A stretch of 64,000 nt of DNA from Cavia porcellus (GCF_034190915.1 NW_026947489.1:54560001-54624000); one strand, 5' to 3'; positions 45,345 through 58,252 are shown, counted from the stretch's first letter. A program made the numbers and translations. The notes: generated by a model not told the origin, from the sequence alone.

Positions 45345-45885
45345 CAGTATGTAATTTCAAAAAAAAAAAAAAAACTAAAAATGCAACCACCAAATAATCA
45401 AGCAACCCCACTTCAGCATGTGTCACTGATAGAAGTGAAGTCCCTGATTTCTCATAGTCATTGCATTGCACTACTAATGGTTATAACATGGAAACAAACT
45501 TTAGGTTACAGATAAATAAAATAATGGTTCTCTTTCACAGCCTTAAAAAATGAGGAAACCTATCACTTGTAAAAATAGACAACATGAGTGAACCTGGAAG
45601 ACACGATGCTGAGTGAAATAAGCCAGACATAGAAAAACAAATATTGCAGGATCTCAGTTGTATGGGGAATCTTAAAATGTCAAACACGTAAAAGTGGAGT
45701 GGATGCTTACAAAAAGCTGAAGGATGTTGGAATGAGATGTTAGTCAAAGGGTACAAACTTTCTGTTTTAAGTAAGTTACAGGAAACTGATACATACCAGT
45801 GACTATAGTTAATACACTGGATTGCAAAAGACTTCCTGAAAGCGTGGTGAGCTCAACCCTGGCCTGTTTACTTATGACCCAAGTG
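45345..45885 (+). mobile_element. 5'-truncated L1, 3' end of ORF2 plus 3' UTR
   Basis: On the plus strand: 'caaccccacttcagcatgtgtc' (old DPAIPLL-like region), 'gtgaacctggaagacacgatgctgagtgaaataagccagac' in pieces, and an L1 3' UTR like 'aggaaactgatacataccagtgactatagttaatacac'. An A-run at 45360-45374 marks an indel or nested tail. It is an old L1 subfamily, on the opposite strand to the intact L1. Confidence 0.8.
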
Positions 45886-48800
45886 ACAGTAGTCTTCTTT
45901 TCCCCTCATCTGTGCCTATTCTCAGTATCGTACCTCCTTTCAGATTTAGACTCATTCCATGACCTTTCATACACAAATTCATATTGCTGTGCTGCTTTTG
46001 CAAGCAGATGTATATCCTGAATTAATAACCAATTGATTACTGGAATGAAAGTAAACTATTTGGATGTTTCTGAGCAGCATTTTATTCTAACTCATTTACA
46101 TTACACATAATGATCCCAGATTTAATATATGTGTGTTTCATAGGTCTCTGTGCTCTGCCAATGCCAGAGAATGGTCCCCAATCCTCACCTGTAATTTTTT
46201 TTTATTGGTGGAAGTGGTAGTAGATTGTGAGTTTGATCAGTTGTTAAAAAACATATTTTTCGGCTTAGAAACATAAGACAAAATAGGTTTGGAAACGCCC
46301 AGATAATGTGATTTAGCTTGTAAATATTATAGTTTTATTATCAATATACATTCCCAATCAGTCATTTGATCTAGGTTAAATACTCATCTTTGGTATAATT
46401 GCATTTACTTAGCAGGAGTTGAATTTATTTGTAAATTCTGAGCTAATGATGGCATTCACAAGCAAAAGATGCATATGGCCATGTTAATAAAACTTAAAGA
46501 ATAACTTTTTATCTTTTCCATAAATTGTTTATTACTTTTAGCATTACACTGGAAATAATTTTTTTCATTCCTAGTAACTATGTGATCCATTTTAAACAAT
46601 CGAGTTATATTAGATCCAGTATTTTTGTTTGGTTTTAGCTGGATGACCTCAAAGAGACATTTCTCATATTCTGTGGGCTTCAAGGTTCAGCATTAATTTT
46701 TAAGGCTTTCCCTCTTTTGAGGGATTGGGGGGTTCTGATATCCTTGTACATGGTAATATCTGAAGCATAAAATCCCCATGGAAACCAAAGAGACATGGAT
46801 AAATACGGAATTTTCAATTCGTCAACCCTGAACCTTCAGAAACACAATCCAAGCACACTATTCATAAACTCTGCTTTAATTTCTTAACAAAGCAGTTGAC
46901 TGTGATTCTAGTCTGTGGAGATCATCTTCTATGAATAACAGAGACTTGTCAGCTACATTTCTTTCCCCCTCGTTCCTGATTGGTTTTCTGGAACTCAGTC
47001 TCCTATCCACTGTTATATTTTTTTTAATCCTCATAAAAAGAGTGCTTTTCTTTTTTCTTTTTTTGTTTTGTATTATCTTGGTTTTGTTCTTATCAGTAAC
47101 TACAAAGAAAAAATATCCCAAAGCAAGAACATCAATCACCTTTCTGAAGATCCCTGTGAAATTATTATTTATATGTCAGTGGTGAATCCATTCCAACCTT
47201 AAAAGAATAGAATTGCAAGATTAGGAACATGGATAGGAAAACATAGTCATCATTAACCTGTCACCTTCCCAATAAAGAAAAGCAGCACAATTGGCTTAAA
47301 CCAGTGGAAATTTAGAACACAAAAGATCAGCAAAACAAACCTCAAGACAGGATAACAAATGATGTGAAGGTCACTGCACAGGTTTAAAATAATTTCCTGT
47401 AAACAGTTATCCTCTAATCAAACTGAAAGCAAAGAAAATACTGAATAAAAAGGCTAAAGAATCCCACATGTTACAACATATTCATTCATGTTATAAAAGA
47501 AAGATTTTGTTTGATTTAGAAACCTCATGACTAGTTTTAGTATAATTTTCTTATTTTCATTGGCTTCATTCTCCCAGTCACTAAGAGTGAAGTTAAAATC
47601 ACCACCTTTTATTTGTTAGATTATTGAATTGACATTATGACTTCTCTGAATGGGTTACTCTACATAGACCATTTAGTAATAAATGTTTCTCAGAAAATTC
47701 CGTCCCATCCAGAAAAGAGAAGTTATAGAGCAAGAGCTAGTGGATGAACAAGTGTAGGAGAAGCAATGCACAGGTATATGGAAGGAGCCCAGGGGAGGCA
47801 GTGACTAGCAGGGTACTGGACCTGGGCAGTCCTCTGACCAGGCCTGGGCCATCTGACTCCTTAGGAGACTCTCATGCTAAATGCAGGTGTTTCTCTCCAT
47901 CTTTTATGTACTGTAACTTATTATTAAATTTCCAAGACCTATTTTTAAAATACTATTGGATTTATGGTATTAAAGACCTTCTGTTTGTTCAGAAAAAGCC
48001 TTTCTAGTATCACTGATCAGCAGAGCTGAGACACTACCTTTACAGATTTGGCCTCAGACTTGGCAATCCAGAAGTGATGTTTTCAGATTGCATTTTACGT
48101 TGGCTTGATTTATCAGAATGGCTTCCTGTCTCTGTTCTCCTGCAGCTTGTTGCAGACAAGCAGTGCACTTATCAGTGTAGTTTTTTGTGCAACGCTGTGA
48201 TAAATGTGTTAGAACATTGATACAAAATACGCAACAAAAAGCAGGTTGTGATCCCTAGTTTTATTTGTGTGCTCAAAAGGCATATTTTAATTTATTTAAC
48301 TTATGAGATATACATTTAAAGGAGTCCAGAATTATTTTATTTTCCTTTACAATACTCTGTTCAAGATATCAAAATAACTGAGATGCTACATTAATTTTGA
48401 GAGGATTGTTTTATGAGGATTTTTTTTTCAAAACTGAAGGAAAAAAATCGGAATAGTTGCAATAGATACTTTATCTGGGCTCTGGAGAGTCTGATAAACC
48501 AGTCAGCACCCAATCCCTTTGGAAGATCAGAGAGCAACTCCCAGGATGCCAGAGGCACGATCATCAGAGCAGACATGTTTGCTCTATCTGTCTCTCTCCA
48601 CCTGTGAGTCTATTTCTTTCTCTTGATAAACAGTAAAGTTTGAGCCACAGCATCTTTTTATCTAGACTGTAAAATGGCAACCTCCCACCTACTGATATTC
48701 TTTTTAATTTTACTTATGCTTTTATTTATATTACAGTTTCCATTCAAAGGAAATAAAGTTAAATAGGGCATCTTTTTTTCTGATTTTAGCTCAGAAAATC

Positions 48801-49240
48801 CTGCTAATTAAGAATATTTTTAAATTACTTCATTTTTTTCTGGTTTAAGACAATGTTTTGGGTTATGGATGTCCTAAATACTGAAAATTTGCATTATATC
48901 GTTAGTGATGGAATCAGAAGTAGACTGAGGTTGAAGAAGTTAGACTTGAAATCCACATCCAGGTCTGCCACACTTCTGGAACATGAGCGTGAACAAATAC
49001 CACTAGTATCATACCTACCATGCAGTCAAACAATGAGAAAACACAAGAATACAACTTCAAGAAACTTTAAATGTGTTAGAACAAAATCTAGTGGATAGTG
49101 ATGACGTAGTTAAATTTCTATCCCTCATACCAGTTGGTAGGACTCATGGGGAAGACAAAGTTTGCTATGGAAAAATTTTAACATGCTTTATTTTCTGTGT
49201 ACTAATTTTCTGTGTACTAACATATGATAAATCTCACAAT
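45886..49240. other. Unique AT-rich DNA, no gene seen
   Basis: 3.3 kb without a gene or nameable repeat. Small frames at 46456-46683, 46876-47185 and 47744-48007 show no motif. This is the longest stretch of the window without an obvious transposon. Confidence 0.45.
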
Positions 49241-50070
49241 AGCATTCATCACAGAACAATAACAGTGTTAAAACTCATATGGAATCAGTAGAGATCCAGA
49301 ACAATAAAAGCCATCCTAGGCAACAAGAGCAAAGCAAGAAGCATCACAGTTCTGTATTTTAACTTATATTATGAAATTACAGTGATAAAAACAGCATGGT
49401 ACTTACAGAAAAGCAGAATGTGAAAGAGAATAGAGGCTCCAAAACAACCCAGGAAAATGCTGTCATCTGATTTCTGACAAAGTGACAAAAAACATACACT
49501 AGCAGAATGATAGCACCTTTAATAGATTGTGCTGGCAAAACTGGCTATACTTATGGAGAAGACTAATTTAAACACATTCCATTTTATCTTGCACCAAGTA
49601 CTAAAATAAACTGAAAATGGATCAAAGCCCTGGATATTAAAATGGAAGCAGTCCTCTAAAAATAGATAAAACTCTTGACACAGGCATACGTAAACGTTTA
49701 TTGAACACAATTCCAGTTGCATAAGAAATAATTTCAAATATCCAAAAAGTGAGATTATGTAAAGTTTAAAAGCACAGCAACAAAAACAACAAACACAATG
49801 AAGAGGAAACCTATGTTTTGGCCAGGAACACAAGATTAATGCCAAACATACATCAAGAGTTTAAAAAAGACCACTTCCCAAAATAAAAGTTCCAGTTTAA
49901 AAAAAATGAAGTTTAAATGCATAGACACTTCTCAGAAACAAAATAACAAATGGCCAATCAATACCTGACAAAAATGTTAAATATCATTGCCCTTGAGAGA
50001 AATGCAAATAAAATAATGCTGAGATTTTATATTACTCCAGAAACAAAGGCTATTATCAAGAAGTCAAATG

Positions 50071-50135
50071 CTGGTCAGAGATGTATCTCAGGGGCACAGC
50101 ACCTCCAGTTAAGCATGAAGTTTGAGTCCCAGAAC

Positions 50136-50223
<88 letters not shown>

Positions 50224-50229
50224 AGAAAA
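50071..50229 (+). mobile_element. ID-like SINE with long (GA)n tail
   Basis: The body, 50071-50133, reads 'ctggtcagagatgtatctcaggggcacagc', 'gaagtttgagtcccagaac', then an A-run. A perfect (AG) dinucleotide run of about 40 units follows (50142-50220). It was inserted into the resident L1. Confidence 0.75.
50142..50220. repeat. (GA)n microsatellite, about 40 units
   Basis: Uninterrupted dinucleotide run growing from the A-rich tail of the preceding SINE. The Glu-Arg and Ser-Leu rich frames over it are repeat artefacts. Confidence 0.98.
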
Positions 50230-50370
50230 GAAAAATATAAACTGCTGATGCTGTGAGGAAAAGAACTTTTCTTTGTGGTTAATAGGATTATAAGCTAGTA
50301 TGGTCACTATAAAAATAAGGGTGGAAATTCCTCACAAAAACTACAGATAGAAATTTTGTTTGACCCAGCT

Positions 50371-50763
50371 TGCTATGGACTGTAACCTTCAGTCAAACGT
50401 GGGGTTTTCAGAGGCGGCTGGATGTAGGGTGTGTGATGCTGAGATTAATGGTGATGTGACAGCACTAAGGATCCCCACCCCGCGGGTGAGTACTGCCTGC
50501 CCTACGGGGCGGGTAGCCTGGGCGGAGTGTAAGAGACAGAACGAAGCCTGCTGCCACTGCTCCTGCTTGCTGGTGCACTGCCTTGCTGCCTTAGCCCACC
50601 AGGAGCGGTTTCTCCTCTGGGGTGCTCCTTGTCGTGCTCCCCAGCCTTGGAGTCATCCGACTACGGACTGAGACCTTTGCAAACTGTGCTAAATAAACTT
50701 TTCCTCCATTGAAGTACCTTTGTTAGGTACTTTGTATCAGCAACAAGAAAAGTAATTAAGGCA
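50371..50763 (+). mobile_element. Solo MaLR-type LTR, 393 bp
   Basis: It begins tgctatggactg and ends aattaaggca (TG...CA). An AATAAA-type signal lies at about 50691-50698 ('gctaaataaacttttc'), followed by 'gtacctttgttaggtactttgtatcagcaacaag', the U5-like end of MaLR LTRs. It is flanked by cagct on both sides (50366-50370 and 50764-50768), the expected 5-bp target duplication. It is CpG- and GC-rich compared with its surroundings. The 103-codon frame in it is not a gene. Confidence 0.9.
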
Positions 50764-51290
50764 CAGCTATTCTTTCCTATGTATTTTCCTGAGAATATTA
50801 GACATTATAGTGATACAGGCATATCCATGTTTATAGCAGCAAAACTCGTAATAAGTAAATCTTAGAAGTAACCCATATAACTGCTACAGATGAATGGGAA
50901 AATAATATATTATATTCACTTGTATATACACAGTGAAGTACTACTCAACCATAAAGAGGGATAAACTTGAGTCATTTATAGGACAGCGGATGCAACTTGA
51001 GACAATGTTAAGTGAAATAAATCAGACACACAAGCTTGAATATCATACAATATCTCCTATATGAGAGGCCCCAAGTATAAATGATTTGATGACTCAGAAA
51101 GAAATAGATAATACAAAATAGGGAGATAGATCTCTGCAAATAGGAAAGGCAACTAGAGATGGAGGGAAGGGAAAGGAGAGCAAGGAGAATTAAAATTGTA
51201 TTAGGATGTGCTGTGTATGCGTACCAGCTGCCCATGGTGAACGTAACCATTATGTCCAGCAAGCACATATCAATAAACTTTTAAAAAATA

Positions 51291-52433
51291 AGATTGCTCT
51301 CCAAAAAAGAAATAAATCTTTCATCCTTTACATATAGGAAGCAACATGTTAGGTTAAGAAAACACTGAGATGTCTGAGAAGTGAAGCAAAATTAATGTGA
51401 CTAGAATAGAAGAAAAATAAAGGGGTACAGTAGTGTAAGGTGGAAGACAACACAGTGCCATGTCACACAGAGCCCTTAGGTTCTGGGAACAGCTTGCATT
51501 TTATGCAAACTATAGGAGAAAGTCAACAAAGGATATTTAAGCAGGGAAGCCCTGCAACTAGGTTTAAATTAGTGGTACAATTATGTTTAAAAGCCACCAT
51601 ATTTTCTATATGAAGAGATTTGCAACATTTAGCTGTGGGTAATACAATCTTATTCCAACCATGATGCCACCAGTACATATAGGCAAGTAGAGACTTCAGA
51701 ACAGCTTTGGACAGCTGTGCATAAACAGATTGCACTGGAGTGTTTCCATGAATAAGTTCTTACATATGCACGTATGTATATAAAGTATATTTATTTATGG
51801 ACATAGGAACAAAGGATATAACAAAATAAAAGGTGTATTGTGACATAATCAGACTGAGAGCATGTTGGAAATATTTCCACTTCCTTCTTTACATTTTTTT
51901 CTAATAATGTGCAATTAATCCATATGTGCAATTAATCCATATTCATAGGACATATTAATGAGATATATAAAAAATAAATTAGAAATGTTGCTAATGCACA
52001 CTGCACTATATGATAATGAATTTTTAATATAAAACAATTTTAAAAGAACATATTTTTATGTTGTAACTTTTCAATTTGTCCATGAATTATGAATAGCTCT
52101 TAAAATCTGAAGATAATAATAACATATTAGATTTAATTAAATGCCCTTTGCCATTAAATGACACTAATTTAAAAATACAACTGTTTATGTTGGTGTCATG
52201 CAAATAAAAATTGCTATTGATGCAGTATTGCTATTTCCACACTTTTCCTCTGTTTTTGAAGATGGAAATAGGTATCGCTACTTCTTTTCTAGTTGTTAGT
52301 TTGAACTAATAATTAAAAAGAATTATTTTCAGAATGATGGATAAAAATAATTGAGTTCTAATAAAATTTAAAAGCTAGTGCAATTGTCTTTTTCAATTTT
52401 GTCTTTTTCTTTCTTTGTTTCTATTATTTTCTA
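51291..52433. other. Unique AT-rich DNA, no gene seen
   Basis: A duplicated phrase 'gtgcaattaatccatat' occurs twice in tandem at about 51909-51943. Nothing else recognised. Confidence 0.45.
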
Positions 52434-52475
52434 TCTCTTCTTTCTTTCTTTCTTCCTTCCCCACTTCCTTCTTTC

Positions 52476-52507
<32 letters not shown>

Positions 52508-52568
52508 CTTCTCCTCCTCCTCCTCCTCCTCCTCCTCCTCCTCCTCCTCCTCCTTCTTCTTTCTTTCC
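52434..52568 (+). repeat. Pyrimidine-rich (CT)n/(CTC)n microsatellite
   Basis: TTTC and CT runs followed by about 15 CTC units. The 70-codon frames across it are artefacts. Confidence 0.95.
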
Positions 52569-53175
52569 ACAAGATTATCTGTCAAAATAAGAATCTGGGA
52601 CGTTGTAAAACATTCTTTCTGCTATAGGGTGAAGTGCTACATAAGAATTCATTCATCCTATGTAAAAACAAACCAATAACAATTGACTTCCTGTATCTGT
52701 GGGTTTCACATTTACATCCATGAATATGGCCAATCACTAATCAAAAAGTATTTTTAATTGTTCCTGCTAGAAACATGTATGTTTTTTTTCCAGTCATTTT
52801 TCCAAACAGCTATAACAAGCTATGACAAACACTGTAATAACTATTTATGTAACACTAATATTGCTGTAGATGCCATAACAGTAAAATTGTGTAAAATACA
52901 GCAATGATTCACAAATGCTTTTGTTTGCAAATTTGATTTGCAAACAAAATCATCCAGCAAAATTTGCCTCCATTCTCAAATGGGTCTATGGAGTGACAAC
53001 CATAGCGATCTTCCCCACCCAAATGCAGGCTTCTTGCCCAAAATCACAAAATAAATTCAGTTTGTAAATTGAGATACCACTGTTTATGATTTTGGGAATT
53101 CAGGAGAATTTGCATAGATAATATGCCATTTTATACAGAAGATTTAAGCATTTACAGATATGGCTATAGGTAGGT
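52569..53175. other. Unique DNA, no gene seen
   Basis: A small inverted repeat, 'ttgtttgcaaat...atttgcaaacaa', sits at 52921-52948 and could form a hairpin. Otherwise nothing recognised. Confidence 0.4.
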
Positions 53176-53615
53176 GTGTTAGCTTTCCATTGTTGTACCA
53201 AAATACCAGAGAAAATCAATTTAAGAAGGAAAAAATCTATTCTGATTCATGGTTCAGAGGTATCAGTCCATAAGTCACTTGGCTCTAAGGTTTCTGGGCC
53301 TGTGGTAAGGCAGAGCATCATGGTAGAGAGGGTTTAGTGGAGCAAAATTTTCACCCTGACAGCCAGAATTCAGAATAAGAGCCAGACAGAGCCAAAGAAG
53401 TAGGAGTCACAGGCAAGATAGATTCTTCCAGATTACAACTACAATTGCAAGCGTGCTCCAATTAGGCCCCATCTCCTGCCAGCCTGTTCCTCAGGGCTCA
53501 CTGATGGGTTAATTCACTGATAAGGATTATACTCATGATCCAGACACCTTCCATAAGTCCACCTCTGCACATATAAACATTTGGGAGAACACTTTTGATC
53601 CAACCCATAATAGCA
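53176..53615 (-). mobile_element. MaLR-type LTR
   Basis: The plus strand has 'gtgttagctttccattgttgtaccaaaatacc', 'ttctgattcatggttcagaggtatcagtccat', 'ggcctgtggtaaggcagagcatcatgg', 'gccccatctcctgccagcctg', 'gatgggttaattcactgataag' and 'tttgggagaacacttttgatcc'. The order is as in the copy at 44860-45315. Confidence 0.85.
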
Positions 53616-54735
53616 AGATTTTCTGGAACCAGTTTCCTGTGGAGCCAAGAAAATGTATAGGTACAAGGAGCCATATGTGTATTAGTGCACCCCCAAAGCT
53701 TAGTATGAAATAATATGACTAGAAATACTGAACAGATACGTAGAAAGCAGCTGACAGAGATTTTAGATTTTGGTCTTATCTTAAGTGACAATTATGATGA
53801 CAAATATAAATAAATATAAATATAATATAAATATAAAATATCCTAAAGACAGAGGAAACTTTTATATTTTAGTTTATATACATATCCATATGTAGATAAA
53901 TAATGTAACAATAAGGACAGGGAAAGGAATCATAAAATAACTTATTTTAGAGTAGCACCTGAAATTTTTTACTTATACAAATTTATAAAGTGATTAAATT
54001 AAAGTTAAATGACATTTGAAAGTTTTTCCTAGAGTTTAGCTCTCTATGGCTACGTAATTGCATGTTTTCTGCTACAATGAGTAACTCATTGGAATTTACT
54101 GATATGTTAATTTCTTTTATTTGTTCTCCTATAGCTACATTCACACAAAAAAATACATTATCAAGGCTGTACACACATAGTCTTTAATAGAGAAGGACCC
54201 ATCACATCTTTTCTTAAATATGCTAAACTGTGAAAATACAAATATTTTACAAAACTGTAAAAAGCTAATGAACTAGAAATGTCTTTAAAGACACTTTTTC
54301 TTTTGGTTTTAGCAGAGTAGAGAATCCTAATGGAAAGGTAAGATGAGTAATTTAATACCAAAATTCACGTAAAGTTATTGAAGGTATAAACATCAAATAT
54401 GAAAATTTTTTCTGACTGTCTCAATTATCTCCCAGAGCAGGTGTTAGCAAGATGCAAACTCCCGTTGCCGTTTGAAGTCTACCTGTAACTAGTTTATTTA
54501 TTTCAAACAGAAATTTGAATGTAAAAGGAAAAGGCTTGGTATTCTTTGTCTTCTCTGGATGACCTGACTTCTCAGCTAGTGTGGGGACGCAAATTGTACC
54601 CATGTGTCCTTCTTGAAACCATACAACCAACGTGATTTATGTTTGTTTCAGACAGTTGACTGTGGTGATTATCCTCACCTGACTTAGAGATCATCTTTCA
54701 CAAAGGTCTATCAAATATTGTCTCATTAAAAGTTT
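53616..54735. other. Unique AT-rich DNA, no gene seen
   Basis: Contains an (AAATAT)-like tract at about 53803-53840. No gene or nameable repeat. Confidence 0.4.
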
Positions 54736-54944
54736 AATGTTGGTCATGCTGCACGAGTGTAATCCCAATGCTTTCAGGGCCTGAAGCAAGAAGATATTAA
54801 GATTGGAGTGGAGTTGGGCAACTTTTCAAGACCCTAGCTCAAGATAAAATTTATTTTTATTAAAGATCTCACACATAGAGCAATAGCAGAATACTTACAT
54901 GCATAAGACCCTGGGTAAAATTTCCATACCACAAAAATAGAAGA
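54736..54944 (+). mobile_element. B1-dID dimeric SINE
   Basis: The left half (54736-54842) shows 'gtaatcccaatgctttcagggcctgaagcaag' and 'gggcaacttttcaagaccctagctc'. A linker rich in T follows, then the right half with 'gcaatagcagaatacttacatgcataagaccctgggtaaaatttccataccac' (in pieces), an ID-like B-box half. Confidence 0.7.
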
Positions 54945-54945
54945 G

Positions 54946-55016
<71 letters not shown>

Positions 55017-55042
55017 GAAAGAGAGAGAAAAGAAAAGAAAAA
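54945..55042. repeat. (GAAA)n microsatellite in the SINE tail
   Basis: About 17 GAAA units at 54954-55018, then a degenerate GAGAAAAGAAAAG stretch. It directly follows the B1-dID copy. Confidence 0.96.
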
Positions 55043-56165
55043 AGTTGAGAGTGGAATCACCCTCTGCAATAAGAACTGACAAATTAAATGCATTGCAGTG
55101 CAGTATCTCAGAAGTCTCAGACTAAAGTGGAGAAGTGTAGGCTGTCCTTAGGAGTAGTAATTGTACCTGACATTCAGCAAGAAAACATTGTCCTTCGTGT
55201 GACAGCTAGAAAGAACTGAATTTTTCTAACAATCTCCATTAGCTTGGAAGTAGCTATTTTTTCCCCAAAATGAGAGAGCAAAGCAGAGCTAGCTGAGGCC
55301 TTGGGGTTCAACCTCTATCCCAGTGTGTCCAGATGGTGGTACATGAACTCAAGCGTGATCCTTCTGGAGCCTGAAAATTTAAAGTTCGTTCTCTTGGATT
55401 TTTAACTTACTTGGAACCAATCTCCAAATTTTGCTTTTTCCCCAGTCTATTTTTTCCCTTTTTCCGGAGGTCTGCGATAGTATAATGGAATTTTGAATTT
55501 AGTTTTATTGTCAGGGATGATTTTTAGATAATATATGTATTGTCAGTAAATTATTTGAAAACCACTTGAAAAATTTCCTTAGATCCAATTAAAGGCACAA
55601 CTTCAAATCAAGCAACTCATATTTTTTTCTGTACCTCAGCCTGGAATCATACAAATAAAAATGATATTAAAAATATTTTAACATTTGCAGATGATAAAAA
55701 TAAATTACTGCTACATTTTGAAAAGGCAGTCGTACTTGCTAATTAGATAAACTATAAAACACAATTATGTGTAAAGTTAACCTTCAGATTTAATCTAATA
55801 TGTAAACAACTAATTATGTGACAGTGTTACTACCTGGATTATAGTGAGGGGCAGGGGTCTCTACCATCATGCCTAGTATACAAGAAATGGCAGAGAATCA
55901 TGATATAAAAATGAAGGGGAAAAGGAGTGAGAAGGAAGGAAAGAAAAAGAAAGGGGGAGATAAGGAAGAATAGTATTGGTAGGGCAAAAGGGAAGAAAGG
56001 TTTTTAAAAATTGGAAGAGACATCTATGGAAGGAAGGAAGGCCACTCTCTCTGGTCTTCAGCCTTATAGAAGACAAGTCCTAAGCATTCCATCTCTTTAG
56101 GTCTTACAGTTTCCTGCTTATCCTAAAGCAGTATTGTTCTCCCCTGGTTGCCTTCTTTATTAGTC
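55043..56165. other. Unique DNA, no gene seen
   Basis: Includes a purine-rich stretch at about 55910-56040 (GGAAGGAAAG-like). No gene. Confidence 0.4.
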
Positions 56166-56512
56166 CTCATTCCCATTACTGGACATGACACCTGAGATGA
56201 GATACACACTTTAAAGAAGGAAAGGTTTCATTGGCTCACATTTCAATTGCAGTCCATTGACTCCAAGGCAGATTGGCTTCCTCCAGCTCCATCATGACAG
56301 ACACATCATGGCAGAAGGACACAGACTAGCAAAGTTACTTAGCTCATAGCAGCTGGGAAGCAGAGCAGAACAGTGCCAGAGAGGAACAGGAGAGGGACTG
56401 GATATTGTACCCATGACCACACACCCAAGACTCACTCACACACACCCATAAGTATGCTTTAGTAAGCTACTAGGCATCTTTTCATCTAATGGAATTGACA
56501 TAGCAAGATTAA
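56166..56512 (-). mobile_element. MaLR-type LTR
   Basis: The plus strand has 'cattactggacatgacacctgag', 'gaaggaaaggtttcattggctcacatttc', 'gactccaaggcagattggctt', 'catcatgacagacacatcatggcagaagg' and 'aactcactcacacacac'-like remnants. Reversed order, diverged. Confidence 0.65.
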
Positions 56513-57779
56513 TGGTCACTCTTTCTGATCACTGTTTAAAATCCAAAGAGAGCAATGTCCTCCCTTATTCCCATAACTCAAGAAAAATCAGAGACCTGGC
56601 CTTCCTTGCTTCCCTAAGCCTCTTCCATCTCAGGGAATCAAGCACAGTGTTGAGTTATGGACACTTTTATCCCTATTTTATATACTCATGCTCTACTTTT
56701 GTGCATTTCTCTCAGTAGGAAAGAATCTACAGGCAGGAAATGATGTTTTCAGGAATGTATTTCTGATTTTCCCCAGGATTTTGTTCAAAGGAAGCATGCA
56801 ATAGTTCAGGAAATTGCCCTAGTTATTCCCACAACTAACCATGTGAATTGGGCATTGTATGCTTTACTTTATAAGAGAATGAACCTAGATTCAATCCCTC
56901 TAAGTTAGTTGTTCAATATTATTAGTCTAGATCTGAAAAATAATTCTTAGATTCACAACGAGATCGAGAATTGAAAGAGCAATCTTGAAAATCAGTGAAT
57001 TAAAAATCCCTTCAATATAGCTTAATATGAAAGATGGAAATAAGACCAAATTAAGTGTTTTCATTATGAATTTCTTCCACACTGTATTCTTTCCACATAT
57101 CTACTGTAATAACATCAATCATGAGAATTTACAAACAGGAACATGAGCTATATCATAAACTCTTATTTGGTATTTAAGGCAACTGGGTTTTAACACAGAG
57201 GAAAAACAAAATTTTAAATTATATCACTCAAAGCAGTTCATTTGGATCAGTTATATATTTTTACATTAATAAGAGATCTATGAACATTTAGAATGTGTTC
57301 TTTCATATATCATTTCAATAAATATTTCCTGCCCGCGTATCCTAAATACTCACTCTGTATCCTTTCACCTTACTTTACACTTGTTAAACTATTTTTGCAT
57401 GCTAGACACTCATTTCTAATTCAAATATGAACTAATTTTCTTTGGATGATAAATTTAAGACTTTTCTGACTTTAGATTTCTTTTATTTCACAGTAAGATG
57501 TTTGTGTAAATTTTGGTCCTAGTCCGGGCTATGCACCCCTCTCCTGTTATGAGTTGTCCCTGTTTATGTAAGACTTTCCTCTGTTCTTGTGAAATAGGTG
57601 GTACTTTGTGATTGTCATTACTTTGTCTCATAATCACAGTATAGGTCATGCATTCCATATATAGATTTATACATGTACACAAGCACAAATATATTGCTGA
57701 GACAGTTCCCCAACAGGGTTATTATTCTCGATTATTTGCTCTCCAACCTCAAGTAAACAAAAGTATTTAATTTAAGTAT
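56513..57779. other. Unique AT-rich DNA, no gene seen
   Basis: A MIR-like fragment is possible at 56815-56925 but too weak to call. No gene. Confidence 0.4.
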
Positions 57780-58030
57780 TTAAAACCTAAGCAGGACTGG
57801 GGCTGGTTTATCTTGGCTGTAAGAGATGGTTAATAAACTGAACCCTGGATCATCTCTAGATGGCTTCTCCTGGAGCCCATTAACCTTCCAAAAGCCCCCG
57901 ACTTTCCTTCCTGACAGGAGTGATGCACAAAGGATTTCAATAAAAGTCCTGCAGCAGACGTACCTGAAAGGTCGGGGCTCATGATGGAGCTGCCCGCACC
58001 GCAACTTTAGGAAAACAGATCTTGGTGACC
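57780..58030. other. Unassigned GC-richer block with polyadenylation-like signal
   Basis: Contains 'ggatttcaataaaagtcctg' (AATAAA at 57937-57944), then CpG-containing sequence to about 58010, an arrangement that would suit the R-U5 end of an LTR on the plus strand. I do not recognise the family. The 74-codon minus-strand frame has no motif. Confidence 0.3.
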
Positions 58031-58218
58031 TTTAATAATACTAGGTCTTCTGGTGTGCACAGTAGAAGGTCTGTATTTTAAAATTTCATTTGAGAAACTA
58101 AAATCCCCATTTGTCAGGATCATGTTCTTAATCTTATTTTTGGAGTGCAGGAGTTGTCTGTATACCCCGTAGGCACTGATGTTCTATATTGTTTTGAGGA
58201 CATTGGGAAATAATTTTT

Positions 58219-58219
<1 letters not shown>

Positions 58220-58252
<33 letters not shown>
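58220..58252. repeat. (GA)n microsatellite
   Basis: About 15 GA units; no SINE body is evident next to it. Confidence 0.95.

Larger units (their letters stand above)
49260..51290 (+). mobile_element. Old L1 fragment (ORF2 3' half and tail), twice interrupted
   Basis: The plus strand follows L1 ORF2 from 'catatggaatcagtagagatccag' and 'acaagagcaaagcaagaagcatcac' through 'ataaaaacagcatggtac' to the end at 'gcatatcaataaactttt' (approximate, 51280). It is split by a SINE with (GA)n tail at 50071-50229 and by a solo LTR at 50371-50763. Across the LTR the L1 reading resumes exactly (gacccagct / attctttcc). Frames are broken throughout. Confidence 0.88.

Noticed and set aside
50142..50220. CRISPR-like or other array structure in the tandem tracts
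   Set aside because: They are simple microsatellites without spacer structure; nothing in the window is prokaryotic.
50360..50671. 103-codon frame as a gene
   Set aside because: It lies almost wholly inside a solo LTR with exact 5-bp target duplication.
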